Assembly (NCBI RefSeq): GCF_027853235.1
Contig: NZ_WKJG01000094.1
Location: forward strand, 41,063 to 105,062
Length of the DNA: 64,000 nucleotides
Source of the DNA: Aliibacillus thermotolerans
GTDB lineage: Bacteria; Bacillota; Bacilli; Bacillales; Marinococcaceae
Direction: 5' to 3'
The notes beneath the pieces are model-generated. The model had not been told where the DNA came from. It saw only the letters and a list, made by a program, of their open reading frames with translations, and searched no databases. Made by a program: the position numbers and the translations under genes. Shown piece after piece: positions 24,792-33,910 of this stretch; the first letter of the stretch is position 1; each line of letters starts with the position of its first letter.

Positions 24792-26285
24792 ATGAAAAAA
24801 ATAATTGGTAGTGTTCTTCTATTGATCATGTTATTCGCCTTTCCTCTCACTGGAGAAACGAAGGAGACATTTTCCGATGTCAAGGAAGGATACTGGGCAT
24901 TTGAAGAAATTGAATTTCTAGTAGAGAAAGGCATCATCAATGGTTATCAAGATGGCACTTTTCAACCGCAACGTGAAGTGAATCGCGGCCAAACAGCGAA
25001 AATGATCGCGTTAGCTTTGGATTTAGAAAGATCTGTTGATTCTCCAATTTCTTTTACTGATGTGAACGAAACAGATAGCTATTATCCTTACATTCAAGCA
25101 GTAGCAAATAATGAAATTATGAAAGGAAGAAGCAACACTTTTGATACGTATGCCCCTCTATCACGGGCTCAAATGGCTGTGACGTTAAATCGGGCTTTTC
25201 CTTTCACAAAAGAAAGAGATGTTACTTTTTCGGATGTGCCAAAAGAATATTGGGCCTTTGAGGACATTCAAATATTAGCTTCCAATGGAATCACTACTGG
25301 CTTTAAAGATGGCACTTTTGGTCCTACCGATACAATTACTCGCGCTCAGTTTGCCGTTTTTTTAGCACGGGCCTTAGAGGAAGACTTTCGAGTACAAGAT
25401 GTAAACTCACCTCCCTCTCACGTAGGCAGTGAAAAAGAAGCATGGAAATTTTTAGGGATTGGCGTCGGTGATTCTCTTGAAACCTTACAGACAGAACTAG
25501 GGGAACCAGAAGCGATGGAAGAAAGTCGTTACAATTTCCAATGGCATGTTTATCACAATTATTATCAAGACTACGTTCAATATGGGATTCAAGATGGTAA
25601 AGTAGTTGCTGTTTATTCCAATCAAGACACTTGGAGAAGTGAAGACGGCTTAGTGCTGGATAAGTTGAAAAGAGATGTAATAGCGACATACGGAGATCCC
25701 TTGACTTCTATTGAAAAAGGAAATTATTCTTTCTCCTTAAACACGGAAACTAGCGGTACGTATATCATAGGGGATCAATATGTGACGTTTTTTTATGATG
25801 CTCATCGCGATCATCGCATTACCGCGGTACTTATCATTGATCAAGCGGTGGAAGAAGAGTTTCAACAGTATTATAAGAAACCTACCAAACAATTAAAAGA
25901 TAGTTACGAACGAATGGTATTCTATCTAGCGAATGCACAACGGGAACGCTTTAGCCGTGGTACGTTAGCTTGGGATGATGCGGCAGCAAATACTGCACGA
26001 GATCATAGTATTGATATGGCGCAAAACGGATTTTTTGATCACACCAATTTAAACGGAGAAGATCCATTTGATCGAATGATGAAAAATCATATTCGTTTTT
26101 ATAATGCGGCGGAAAATATTGCTTATGGACAAGTAAGCCCCATCTATGTTCACCATAGTTGGATGAACTCAAAAAGTCATCGTAGTGCTTTGCTTGGTGA
26201 CTATACTAGGCTCGGTGTTGGTGTTGCCTTTCATGATCAGTATCATCAACCTTACTATACGCAAAATTTTTACACGCCACGTTAA
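24792..26285 (+). CDS. SLH-anchored CAP (SCP/PR1) domain protein
   Basis: Exported protein of 497 residues. The ATG at 24792 is selected because CGGAGG lies 8 nt upstream; it opens the signal KKIIGSVLLLIMLFAFPL. Three canonical SLH repeats (about 23-195) are followed by a CAP-associated N-terminal domain (about 215-365, FLGIGVGDSLETLQTELGEP) and a CAP domain (375-495). CAP motifs: LAWDDAAANTARDHSIDM, GFFDHTNLNGEDPFDRM, AAENIAYGQ and SWMNSKSHRSALL. The His and Glu residues of the CAP cavity are present. CAP proteins bind lipids or act as proteases in other systems; the bacterial role is not settled. Confidence 0.9.
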   Translation: MKKIIGSVLLLIMLFAFPLTGETKETFSDVKEGYWAFEEIEFLVEKGIINGYQDGTFQPQREVNRGQTAKMIALALDLERSVDSPISFTDVNETDSYYPYIQAVANNEIMKGRSNTFDTYAPLSRAQMAVTLNRAFPFTKERDVTFSDVPKEYWAFEDIQILASNGITTGFKDGTFGPTDTITRAQFAVFLARALEEDFRVQDVNSPPSHVGSEKEAWKFLGIGVGDSLETLQTELGEPEAMEESRYNFQWHVYHNYYQDYVQYGIQDGKVVAVYSNQDTWRSEDGLVLDKLKRDVIATYGDPLTSIEKGNYSFSLNTETSGTYIIGDQYVTFFYDAHRDHRITAVLIIDQAVEEEFQQYYKKPTKQLKDSYERMVFYLANAQRERFSRGTLAWDDAAANTARDHSIDMAQNGFFDHTNLNGEDPFDRMMKNHIRFYNAAENIAYGQVSPIYVHHSWMNSKSHRSALLGDYTRLGVGVAFHDQYHQPYYTQNFYTPR

Positions 26286-26364
26286 TGTGGAAAAAGGGTA
26301 CTTTTATTCCCTAGTCGCTAAAAAAGAATCCGTGTATAATATAAAAAGCTGACAATCGAAAGAT

Positions 26365-26389
26365 GCTGCGTGTCTTTTTCGGCACGCAG
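26365..26389 (+). other. Leader hairpin upstream of the csaB operon
   Basis: CTGCGTG pairs with CACGCAG around a TCTTTTTCGG-type loop. It is followed by TATTATTA rather than a T tract, so it is not a standard terminator. It lies 86 bp before csaB and could be a mRNA-stabilising or regulatory hairpin. Confidence 0.35.
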
Positions 26390-26474
26390 TATTATTATGG
26401 TCAGAAAAGAAACATCTTCTCAGTGAAATGAAGGTTTCTAATGAAAATAAGATAAAGGCAGGCATGAGTGGTCT

Positions 26475-27626
26475 ATGAGAATAGGAATTATTGGAAACTA
26501 TGGCCATAACAACAATGGCGATGAAGCTATTTTGTCCGGATTGATTCATCAACTGACGACAGATGGAAACATGAAAAAAGATAAGATTGTCGTTTTCAGC
26601 AACAATCCAAAAAATACGCAGTCACGACATGGAGTACAGGCTGTACCACTTCTTCATAAACGAGGAGGCATTCTCTCTTCGGGATTAACAACCGTAAGAG
26701 AAAGTCGCCGCATCATGAAAGGTTTGGATCTGATTATCATTGGAGGCGGCGGGCTTTTAATGGACATGTATAAACGGGATGCCCCATTATATAGTGTGTT
26801 AGGACTTACAGGCAAAGCAAGCGGGTGTCGGATTGCAATCCACGGGGTTGGTGCGGGTCCGATCGATACGAGAGTTGGCAAATTCTTCATTAAACGGTTG
26901 CTTCAAGCTGCTTCGACTGTTGCCGTAAGGGATGAAAAGTCGAAGCAACTTTTAGAGCGAATCGGCGTCAAAAAAGATGTACGTGTGATTTATGATCCGG
27001 CTTTTTCAGTACCAAGATCGTCACCGCGCACGCACACTGACCGCATTCAAAAAGTAGGTGTGACTGCCGTTCCTTATTTCAGTAGTCAATATTGGCCGGA
27101 AACTGATTTGGCACGGTATGAGGCGTACATTTCAGGCGTTGCCCATGCCTTGGATCAATTAATTGCAGAAAAGAAGGTACAAGTTACTTTTTTTTCCACA
27201 AAATTTCCGGAAGATGTTCAAGTCACAAAAGATATTGCCAGTCATATGACTGCTCGTGATTGCGTGCAAATAAATGAGAATAATTTATTGCCGGAAGAGA
27301 TTGTAGCGTTAGCGTCGGAACAAGATGTCATTATCGGAACGAGACTCCATTCCTTAATTTTAGCTGTAAATGCCGGGACACCGGTGATTGGAATTGAATA
27401 TCACCCAAAAGTAAAAGATTTTATGGCAACGATTGATAACGAACAATTTTCTGTACCAATTCAAGATGTGGATAGCGAAGCAAACGGCATTTATTCTGCT
27501 TTTTTACAAATGGAGCAAGATTGGCATCGCCATCAGAAGAGCATCACAAAATGGTCGAATAAGTTAAAGGAAGAAGCTGCGGCAGGAATAAAGCTATTGC
27601 AACTTCCGACAAAGTCACGAAACTAG
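26475..27626 (+). CDS. csaB: Polysaccharide pyruvyl transferase CsaB
   Basis: A 383-residue cytosolic enzyme that adds ketal-linked pyruvate to the secondary cell wall polysaccharide, the modification SLH domains bind. Family motifs: IIGNYGHNNNGDEAILSGLI (residues 4-23), LIIIGGGGLLMDMYKRDAPLYSVLGL, CRIAIHGVGAGPI, and near the end DVIIGTRLHSLILAVNAGTPVIGIEYHPK. The ribosome site before ATG 26475 is weak (GAGTGGT). As first gene of an eight-gene operon that ends with an SLH lipoprotein, it links polymer synthesis to the SLH proteins encoded to its left. Confidence 0.95.
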   Translation: MRIGIIGNYGHNNNGDEAILSGLIHQLTTDGNMKKDKIVVFSNNPKNTQSRHGVQAVPLLHKRGGILSSGLTTVRESRRIMKGLDLIIIGGGGLLMDMYKRDAPLYSVLGLTGKASGCRIAIHGVGAGPIDTRVGKFFIKRLLQAASTVAVRDEKSKQLLERIGVKKDVRVIYDPAFSVPRSSPRTHTDRIQKVGVTAVPYFSSQYWPETDLARYEAYISGVAHALDQLIAEKKVQVTFFSTKFPEDVQVTKDIASHMTARDCVQINENNLLPEEIVALASEQDVIIGTRLHSLILAVNAGTPVIGIEYHPKVKDFMATIDNEQFSVPIQDVDSEANGIYSAFLQMEQDWHRHQKSITKWSNKLKEEAAAGIKLLQLPTKSRN

Positions 27627-27646
27627 AATGAATGGTGTGAACATGT

Positions 27647-28987
27647 ATGAGGATGCGAGAGATTTCTAGAGAAAAAATGAATCGATTACTATGGATAGCA
27701 ACGGTTTTTATCGTCGTTTGGACATCAATAGAGCTACTCTTCACTCGAATTTGGAACGATTGGCTTCCGATTGTTCCGAGCTTGCTCGGTTATTTAAGTG
27801 AAGGGGTCCTATTGCTAATGGTTTTGGCTGTGATCATCCACCCTGATTTTGGTCGAAAACGGTTAATGAAATGGATCAATCATCCAATACATAATAGTTT
27901 GTTCGTTTTTTTTGTATTTGCGATTTTTAGTATGTTTATCAATAATGTTCCTTTTGCGCAAGGGGTCTTCGGAGTCCGGGCGTTATTCCAATTTTTCATC
28001 CTTTATTTTGTATTACTTACGATGGATCTTCCGGAAAATTGGATCAAACAATTGTTTCACATTATTCTTGGACTTGGCATCGTCCAATCGGTGATTGGAA
28101 TTATTCAAATCATTTTAGAAATACCTCTTCCCCTTCGCAACATTCAAGAACGTAGAAGTATTTCCATTGGTGAAGAGATCCGTGCTTTTGGATTGATGGA
28201 CTCTAGTAACACATTAGGGGGATATTTAGTAGCTGTTCTTTTATTACTGGTGACGTATGTATTTGTTTACAGACAACATCTCACGAAAAAACAATTTCTA
28301 TTGTATAGCGTCATCGGGATTCTTTTCTTAGTGGCGATCGGTTTGACGTTCTCTCGCCAAGCGTTTTTAGCGTTAATTGCTTGCCTTGGATTAATCGGAT
28401 TGATTTTTCGTAAAAACAAGGCATTTCGTATCATGCTTGTGGCAGCGGTCTCTCTTTTTATTTTATTCGTCGTGGGCTACGGTCTTTCTCTGTTGTTGTT
28501 TGAAGGATTTGCGCAGCGGAACTTATATACGTTAGATTTATCTAAAAACTATCGTTATTTAATTTTATTAAGCGGCTTGCTCGTCTTTACTTTCAATCCG
28601 ATTTTTGGAGTAGGACCGGGGATGTTCGGGAGTAACGCGGCATTCGTATTTGATTCGCCTTTCCATCAATTTATGCACGAAGACTTACCAACGACGATGA
28701 CGACGGTGGATAATAATGCTTTATATGTGTTGGTGGAATATGGTGTCATCGGTATCCTCCTACTAGGATGGTTCGTCTGGGGGATTTTAAAATTAAGCAT
28801 GCGATTAGCGGAACAAGCGAATGACAAACTAAAATGGCTTGGTCTTTTTATCCTCGCTTTTTCAACCGCTCTCTTTTTTATGGGACTGTTGTCGACAGCG
28901 TGGGAAAATCATCAGATTGTGTTGTTTTTCTGGTTGTTTTTCGCTGTCATGATGAATTGGTATCAAAAAGAGCAATCGGAGGAATAA
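27647..28987 (+). CDS. O-antigen ligase/polymerase-like membrane protein
   Basis: A 446-residue polytopic membrane protein (about 11-12 helices) of the Wzy/WaaL superfamily, probably polymerising or transferring repeat units of the wall polysaccharide on the outer membrane face. The large extracellular loop near residues 300-360 (FGVGPGMFGSNAAFVF, then TVDNNALYVLVEYGVIG) is typical, as is LTFSRQAFLALIAC. It starts 20 bp after csaB. ATG 27647 is used; ATG 27677 (MNRLLW) also fits, and neither has a good ribosome site. Confidence 0.85.
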   Translation: MRMREISREKMNRLLWIATVFIVVWTSIELLFTRIWNDWLPIVPSLLGYLSEGVLLLMVLAVIIHPDFGRKRLMKWINHPIHNSLFVFFVFAIFSMFINNVPFAQGVFGVRALFQFFILYFVLLTMDLPENWIKQLFHIILGLGIVQSVIGIIQIILEIPLPLRNIQERRSISIGEEIRAFGLMDSSNTLGGYLVAVLLLLVTYVFVYRQHLTKKQFLLYSVIGILFLVAIGLTFSRQAFLALIACLGLIGLIFRKNKAFRIMLVAAVSLFILFVVGYGLSLLLFEGFAQRNLYTLDLSKNYRYLILLSGLLVFTFNPIFGVGPGMFGSNAAFVFDSPFHQFMHEDLPTTMTTVDNNALYVLVEYGVIGILLLGWFVWGILKLSMRLAEQANDKLKWLGLFILAFSTALFFMGLLSTAWENHQIVLFFWLFFAVMMNWYQKEQSEE

Positions 28988-28990
28988 ATC

Positions 28991-30094
28991 ATGCGCATTC
29001 TTATGTTAAGCAACATGTATCCAACTGAAAAAGCACCATCTTTTGGTATTTTTGTGAAAAATCAAGTGGAAGCATTAATGAACGAAAACCAGGTTGTTGA
29101 TGTATTAGCCATCACCAATCCGGAAGCAGGAAAGAAAAATGTCATGAAAAAGTATAGTACGTGGTTTCTTCAAGGGTTAAAACTATTGATAGCAAAAGGA
29201 AAAAGATATGATATCGTCCATGCGCACTATGCTTTTCCATCCGGACTACCAGCGCGACTACTGAAGCGACGTTTTAAAACGCCTTATATCGTGACGTGTC
29301 ACGGCGGAGATTTGAATAAAATGGCAAAAATAGGACCGTTTTTTTATCAACAAACGCAACGGATTTTGGTAGAGGCAGATCATGTCATAGCAGTAGGACA
29401 AGATTTAGCAGCGCAAATTATTGATAATTACCGGATACCAAAAGAAAAAGTAACAATCCTTAGCATGGGAGTGGATCGCTCGATATTTTTTGAGCGACCA
29501 AAAGAGGAAGCGAGAAAACATTTAAGATTGCCTACCGATTGCAATCATTTTCTTTATGTCGGTAATTTAATTGAGGAAAAAGGGTTGCTAGATCTCGTTG
29601 AAGCGTATGCCTTGTATCGAGAAAAAGACCCGACCGCACAGTTACATATTGTTGGACCAAAAAATCAAGCTGTTTTTTTCCAGCGTTTACAACAAAAAAT
29701 TGCTTCGTTACGGGTAGAAGATGGGATTTTCTTTCACGGAGCGAAACCGCAAACAGAAGTGGCTCAGTGGATGAATGCTGCGGACGTGTTCGTTCTTCCA
29801 TCCCATACGGAAGGTTTTGGTCTGGTGGCAGTGGAAGCGATGGCTTGTGGAACGCCGGTCATTGGAACGAATGTTGGTGGACTCCGTTACTTATTAGCGG
29901 ATCAAGCAGGGGAGATTGTCCCTGTCAGTCAACCGGAACCGTTAAGTCAAGCGTTGGAAAAAGTAATCACCGATCAAGACTACCGGAAATCATTGATAGA
30001 AGTTGGAAGAAAACGAGCGGAAACACACGATAAAGCAGTCATCACGAAAAAAGTGATCGATATTTATCAGGAGGCATTACGACAAAATGAATAA
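28991..30094 (+). CDS. Glycosyltransferase family 4 enzyme
   Basis: A 367-residue GT-B glycosyltransferase that probably adds a sugar to the lipid-linked wall polysaccharide unit on the cytoplasmic face. The N-terminal domain has MLSNMYPTEKAPSFGIFVKNQ and IVHAHYAFPSGLPA. The C-terminal nucleotide-sugar domain has LYVGNLIEEKGLLDLVEAY and the E-x7-E signature in SHTEGFGLVAVEAMACGTPV. Donor and acceptor sugars cannot be read from the sequence. It starts 3 bp after the polymerase gene and overlaps the next gene by 8 bp. Confidence 0.9.
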   Translation: MRILMLSNMYPTEKAPSFGIFVKNQVEALMNENQVVDVLAITNPEAGKKNVMKKYSTWFLQGLKLLIAKGKRYDIVHAHYAFPSGLPARLLKRRFKTPYIVTCHGGDLNKMAKIGPFFYQQTQRILVEADHVIAVGQDLAAQIIDNYRIPKEKVTILSMGVDRSIFFERPKEEARKHLRLPTDCNHFLYVGNLIEEKGLLDLVEAYALYREKDPTAQLHIVGPKNQAVFFQRLQQKIASLRVEDGIFFHGAKPQTEVAQWMNAADVFVLPSHTEGFGLVAVEAMACGTPVIGTNVGGLRYLLADQAGEIVPVSQPEPLSQALEKVITDQDYRKSLIEVGRKRAETHDKAVITKKVIDIYQEALRQNE

Positions 30095-30569
30095 ACAAAA
30101 GAAACGAAAAAAAGTGCTGTTCATTTCCTCCGTTGGTGGCCATCTCACCCAACTGATGCAACTAAAACCTTTATTTCAAAAATACGATTATTATCTCGTG
30201 ACCGAAAAAACGGCCGTGACGATTCCGATGAAAAAAGAACATCCCATGTCTTTTCTCGTGTATGGCGCTCGTAATTATCCGGTAAGCTATCTTTTTAAGT
30301 TTTCCTTTAACTGTTTAAAATCACTGTTTATTTTTATAAAAGAACGGCCGGATGTCGTCGTAACAACGGGAGTACATACCGCCGTTCCGATGTGTTACAT
30401 TGCGAAGTTGTTTCGCAAAAAAGTCGTCTTTATTGAAAGTTTTGCCAAAACGTCTTCTCCTACTCTTTCAGGACGTCTTGTGTATCCGATCGCAGACTTA
30501 TTTATCGTCCAATGGAAATCCATGTTGGATGTTTATCCGAAAGCTGTATATGGGGGGTCGATTTATTGA
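30087..30569 (+). CDS. Alg14/PssD-type glycosyltransferase membrane subunit
   Basis: A 160-residue protein of the Alg14 family, the membrane-anchoring, acceptor-binding half of a split GT28-like transferase. Signatures: VLFISSVGGHLTQLMQL (residues 10-26), PDVVVTTGVHTAVPMCYIAKL and VVFIESFAKTSSPTLSGRLVYPIADLFIVQW. The catalytic half follows immediately. Together they resemble Streptococcus Cps14F/G or PssD/E and should form one transferase acting on a lipid-linked sugar. ATG 30087 overlaps the preceding stop codon region. Confidence 0.92.
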   Translation: MNKQKKRKKVLFISSVGGHLTQLMQLKPLFQKYDYYLVTEKTAVTIPMKKEHPMSFLVYGARNYPVSYLFKFSFNCLKSLFIFIKERPDVVVTTGVHTAVPMCYIAKLFRKKVVFIESFAKTSSPTLSGRLVYPIADLFIVQWKSMLDVYPKAVYGGSIY

Positions 30570-31045
30570 TATTTGTAGTGCTTGGAACACATGAATTACC
30601 GTTTACTCGTTTACTAAAGGAAGTAGATCGCTTGAAAACGGAAGGAGTCATTCACGAACGAATCGTTGTACAAAGTGGTCACACGAAGTATGAATCCGAA
30701 CAGATGGAGCTTATTCCATTTATGAGCTTTGAAGAAATGGATCGGTTATACGATGAAGCTCGTATCATTATCGCGCACGCAGGCACTGGTTCGATCATTC
30801 AAGGAGTAAAGAAAGGAAAACGGGTCATTGCGGTACCGAGACTCGAAAAATTTGGGGAACATAATGATGACCATCAATTAGAAATTGTTGCTCAGTTCGG
30901 GCAAGCAGGACACATTATCGGAACAGAAGGGCCGGATGACTTAGAAGAAGCGTTAAAAAAAGCAGAGAGCTTTGAACCTGTCCCTTTTGTCAGTGGGCGC
31001 GAAAATATTTTGAAACTATTGGAAGATTTTATTGATCGCATTTAA
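30566..31045 (+). CDS. Alg13/PssE-type glycosyltransferase catalytic subunit
   Basis: A 159-residue GT28 C-terminal domain protein, the nucleotide-sugar-binding partner of the Alg14-like subunit. The TTG at 30566 is chosen: it overlaps the upstream TGA stop (TTGA), has GGGGGG about 8 nt before it and yields the canonical start MIFVVLGTHELPFTRLL. Donor-site motifs are FEEMDRLYDEARIIIAHAGTGSI and VPRLEKFGEHNDDHQLEI. An earlier in-frame ATG (30512) would add a non-homologous extension inside the alg14-like gene. The overlap implies stoichiometric coupled translation. Confidence 0.9.
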   Translation: MIFVVLGTHELPFTRLLKEVDRLKTEGVIHERIVVQSGHTKYESEQMELIPFMSFEEMDRLYDEARIIIAHAGTGSIIQGVKKGKRVIAVPRLEKFGEHNDDHQLEIVAQFGQAGHIIGTEGPDDLEEALKKAESFEPVPFVSGRENILKLLEDFIDRI

Positions 31046-31063
31046 AGGAGATTCCGTATATTT

Positions 31064-32599
31064 ATGAAACCTAAAAGGTTGTTACAAATTATCGGTGCGG
31101 TAGCAATCATCAACATGCTGTCCCGGCTCATCGGTTTTTTTCGCGAGGCGGTCATCGGCTATCAATTTGGAACGAGCATGGAAGCGGACAGTATTGCCCT
31201 TGCTTATACGTTACCGAACTTTTTTTACATCGTTGTAGGAGGGGCGATTACGACCGCTTTTATCTCGGTATATAGTAAAGTAAATGACCCTCTCGAGCAA
31301 AAGAGATATTTAGAGCGTATATTTGGCTGGCTTACGATTGTTTTAGTCGTTTTTACTACCGCGCTCGTATTTTTCTCTGACCAAGTGATTCTATTGTTGT
31401 TTCCAGGTTTGGGGGAGGCAGAATTTCAGCTGACGACTGACTTATTTCGCGTGATGGCACCTTCTGTATTTTTTCTCATTTTGTCTATGTGGCTCACCGG
31501 TTTGTTAAATGTGAACGATCGTTTTACGTGGACTGCGACGTCAACACTTGTATTAAATGGTTCGTTCTTATTGATTGCAGTCCTATTTTACCCATTGCTC
31601 GGTGCGTATGCTCATGCGTGGGGTGCGCTTGTCAGTGCCTTTTTTATGGCGGCTTTTCTAGTGGTGCTCATTCGACGTCACCAATTGTTTCACTTTCGCA
31701 TCCGGTTAGAAAAAAGTCCGGAAATGTGGCGGACTGTAAAAATGGCTGTCCCGATTATGCTTGGTGGTGCCACATTACAATTATACTTTTTGATTCATCG
31801 CGTATTTGCCTCGTGGTTGGAAAGCGGATATGTAGCGGCTTTAAACTACATGTCCAAACTTGTTCAAATGCCCCAAAGCATTTTAATGATGGCCGTGACA
31901 ATGGTGATTTATCCGCTTTTGGCACGAAAAGTAGCAGCGAAAGAAGAAACGGGAATTCGTGTTTTATATGCGAAAGGAATACAAATGATGGGAATGATGA
32001 TTGTCCCAGTCAGCGTATTTATCATGTTTTATGCAGAAGAAGTCATTCGCGTTATTTTTCAATACGGAAACTTCAGCGCCCAGTCAACAGAACTAGCAAC
32101 GCCATTATTACAAATTTTAGTGATCGGAATGTTTTTTCACGCAGCAAATATGTATGTCACTCGTTTTTATTATGCCTATGAACATTCTGTTTTTCCGGTG
32201 GCTATGAGTCTTCTTTCCGTACTTGGAATCAATGTAGGTATCAACTTGTTGCTCATTCAACCATTCGGAGCAGCAGGTCTTGCGTGGGGCACATCGCTAA
32301 GTGCGATTTGTAACTTTCTCCTCCTCCTCATCGGACTGAAATCTGTGTTAAAATGGAAGAAAGATGAAACAAGCCAAAGCAGTCATTTCGTGCTCAAGTT
32401 AATCGTTTTAGTCATTTTATTTAGCGGGATGTTGTATAGTTGGAAATCTGTTATCGTCATTCCAAATGCGTACATATCACTGATTGTTGGTGGGGCCGTC
32501 TCCACTGTAGGATTATTCCTTCTTATGAAACTGCTTCGTTTTGAAGAAGTCGATGCATTTGTAACAAAAATTAAGAAGAAAGTTGGGAAGAGAGAATGA
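31064..32599 (+). CDS. murJ: MurJ-family lipid-linked oligosaccharide flippase
   Basis: A 511-residue, roughly 14-helix MATE/MurJ superfamily transporter. Motifs include NMLSRLIGFFREAVIGYQFG (residues 17-36) and ADSIALAYTLPNFFYIVVGGAITTAFISVY. In this operon it most likely flips the undecaprenyl-linked wall polysaccharide unit, although MurJ of peptidoglycan synthesis is the same family. A murJ-like gene also sits in the B. anthracis S-layer/wall-polysaccharide locus. It overlaps the next gene by 4 bp (ATGA). Confidence 0.88.
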   Translation: MKPKRLLQIIGAVAIINMLSRLIGFFREAVIGYQFGTSMEADSIALAYTLPNFFYIVVGGAITTAFISVYSKVNDPLEQKRYLERIFGWLTIVLVVFTTALVFFSDQVILLLFPGLGEAEFQLTTDLFRVMAPSVFFLILSMWLTGLLNVNDRFTWTATSTLVLNGSFLLIAVLFYPLLGAYAHAWGALVSAFFMAAFLVVLIRRHQLFHFRIRLEKSPEMWRTVKMAVPIMLGGATLQLYFLIHRVFASWLESGYVAALNYMSKLVQMPQSILMMAVTMVIYPLLARKVAAKEETGIRVLYAKGIQMMGMMIVPVSVFIMFYAEEVIRVIFQYGNFSAQSTELATPLLQILVIGMFFHAANMYVTRFYYAYEHSVFPVAMSLLSVLGINVGINLLLIQPFGAAGLAWGTSLSAICNFLLLLIGLKSVLKWKKDETSQSSHFVLKLIVLVILFSGMLYSWKSVIVIPNAYISLIVGGAVSTVGLFLLMKLLRFEEVDAFVTKIKKKVGKRE

Positions 32600-33894
32600 A
32601 GTTAGCAGTCATTGGAACAGGGTACGTTGGTCTCGTTTCAGGTACCGGCTTTTCTGAGTTAGGAAACGATGTGATCTGTGTCGATAAAATAAAAGAAAAA
32701 ATTGAGCAATTAAACAACAATCAAATTCCTATTTATGAACCAGGCTTAGAAGAACTCGTTCGTAAAAATCGAGAAGCTGGACGATTGTCTTTCACGACCG
32801 ATTTAAAAGCTGCGGTGAAAGCATCGGATCTCGTTTTCATTGCAGTAGGTACACCAGAATCTCCTAGCGGTGCTGCTGATTTATCTTACGTTTACGGAGT
32901 GGCAGAGGAAATTGGAGAAGCGCTTGATCACAAATATAAAGTCATCGTTGTGAAATCAACGGTGCCGGTAGGAACGTCCGAAGAAGTGGAACGACGGATC
33001 CTCATGAAAAATCCCGATGCGAACATTGACGTCTGTTCAGTACCGGAGTTTTTACGGGAAGGATCAGCGGTGCATGATACATTTCACCCAGATCGAATCG
33101 TTATTGGTGCTCGAACAGAGAAAGCTGCGAACTTGTTAGTAGAGCTTCACTCGCCGTTAACAGATAAAATCATTACAACGGACCCAAGAAGTTCCGAAAT
33201 GATAAAATATGCTTCCAATGCCTTTTTGGCAACAAAAATTTCTTTTATTAATGAAATGGCAAATATTTGTGATGCATATGAAGCGGATATTCAAGCGGTA
33301 GCGAAAGGAATGGGTCTTGACCACCGTATCGGACCGAAATTTTTAAATGCCGGCATTGGATATGGTGGCTCTTGTTTCCCGAAAGACGTCAAAGCACTCA
33401 AGCATTTAGCAGAAGAGAAAAACTATCATTCGAAAATTTTACAAGCAGTCATCAATGTGAATGACAAACAAAGCGATCGCATGATTGAACATTTTGATGA
33501 CATTTTTGGAGACAAAGTAGAAGGGTTAACGGTAGGAATGTTAGGACTCGCTTTTAAGCCGAACACAGATGACATGCGGGAAGCACCATCGTTGAAAATT
33601 ATCCCAAAACTGCTTGAACGTGGAGTGCACGTGAAAGCGTATGATCCGATTGCAAGGGACAACGCGCAATCACTACTACCCCAAGAAGTGAAAATTGTAG
33701 GTAGTCTCACAGAAGCAATACAAGATGTAGACGCACTTTTTTTAGTAACTGAGTGGGAAGAGTTTCTCTCCTTGTCTCCAGCAGAATTAAAAGCGCTCAT
33801 GAAACAACAAGTCGTCATTGACGGTCGCAACGCTTTTGACCGAGATGCGTTAAAGCAAGAAGGTTTTATTTATCGTGGAATCGGACGGAAATAA
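32596..33894 (+). CDS. ugd: UDP-glucose 6-dehydrogenase
   Basis: A 432-residue cytosolic enzyme that oxidises UDP-glucose to UDP-glucuronate using two NAD+. NAD-binding GTGYVG is at residues 7-12; the catalytic Cys lies in GYGGSCFPKD (near 260); FKPNTDDMREAPS and IDGRNAFD complete the family pattern. It resembles B. subtilis TuaD. UDP-glucose would come from GtaB encoded at 5 kb. The product implies a glucuronic-acid-containing, negatively charged wall polymer, comparable to teichuronic acid. Confidence 0.95.
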   Translation: MKLAVIGTGYVGLVSGTGFSELGNDVICVDKIKEKIEQLNNNQIPIYEPGLEELVRKNREAGRLSFTTDLKAAVKASDLVFIAVGTPESPSGAADLSYVYGVAEEIGEALDHKYKVIVVKSTVPVGTSEEVERRILMKNPDANIDVCSVPEFLREGSAVHDTFHPDRIVIGARTEKAANLLVELHSPLTDKIITTDPRSSEMIKYASNAFLATKISFINEMANICDAYEADIQAVAKGMGLDHRIGPKFLNAGIGYGGSCFPKDVKALKHLAEEKNYHSKILQAVINVNDKQSDRMIEHFDDIFGDKVEGLTVGMLGLAFKPNTDDMREAPSLKIIPKLLERGVHVKAYDPIARDNAQSLLPQEVKIVGSLTEAIQDVDALFLVTEWEEFLSLSPAELKALMKQQVVIDGRNAFDRDALKQEGFIYRGIGRK

Positions 33895-33910
33895 AGGGGG
33901 GAGACGAAAC

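Noticed and set aside
30512..30565. ATG start for the Alg13-like gene inside the alg14-like gene
   Set aside because: Would add 18 residues unlike the family. TTG 30566 has a ribosome site and gives the conserved start.
31489..32181. 230-codon open frame within murJ
   Set aside because: Shadow frame of murJ with many Cys/Ser residues and no ribosome site or homology.
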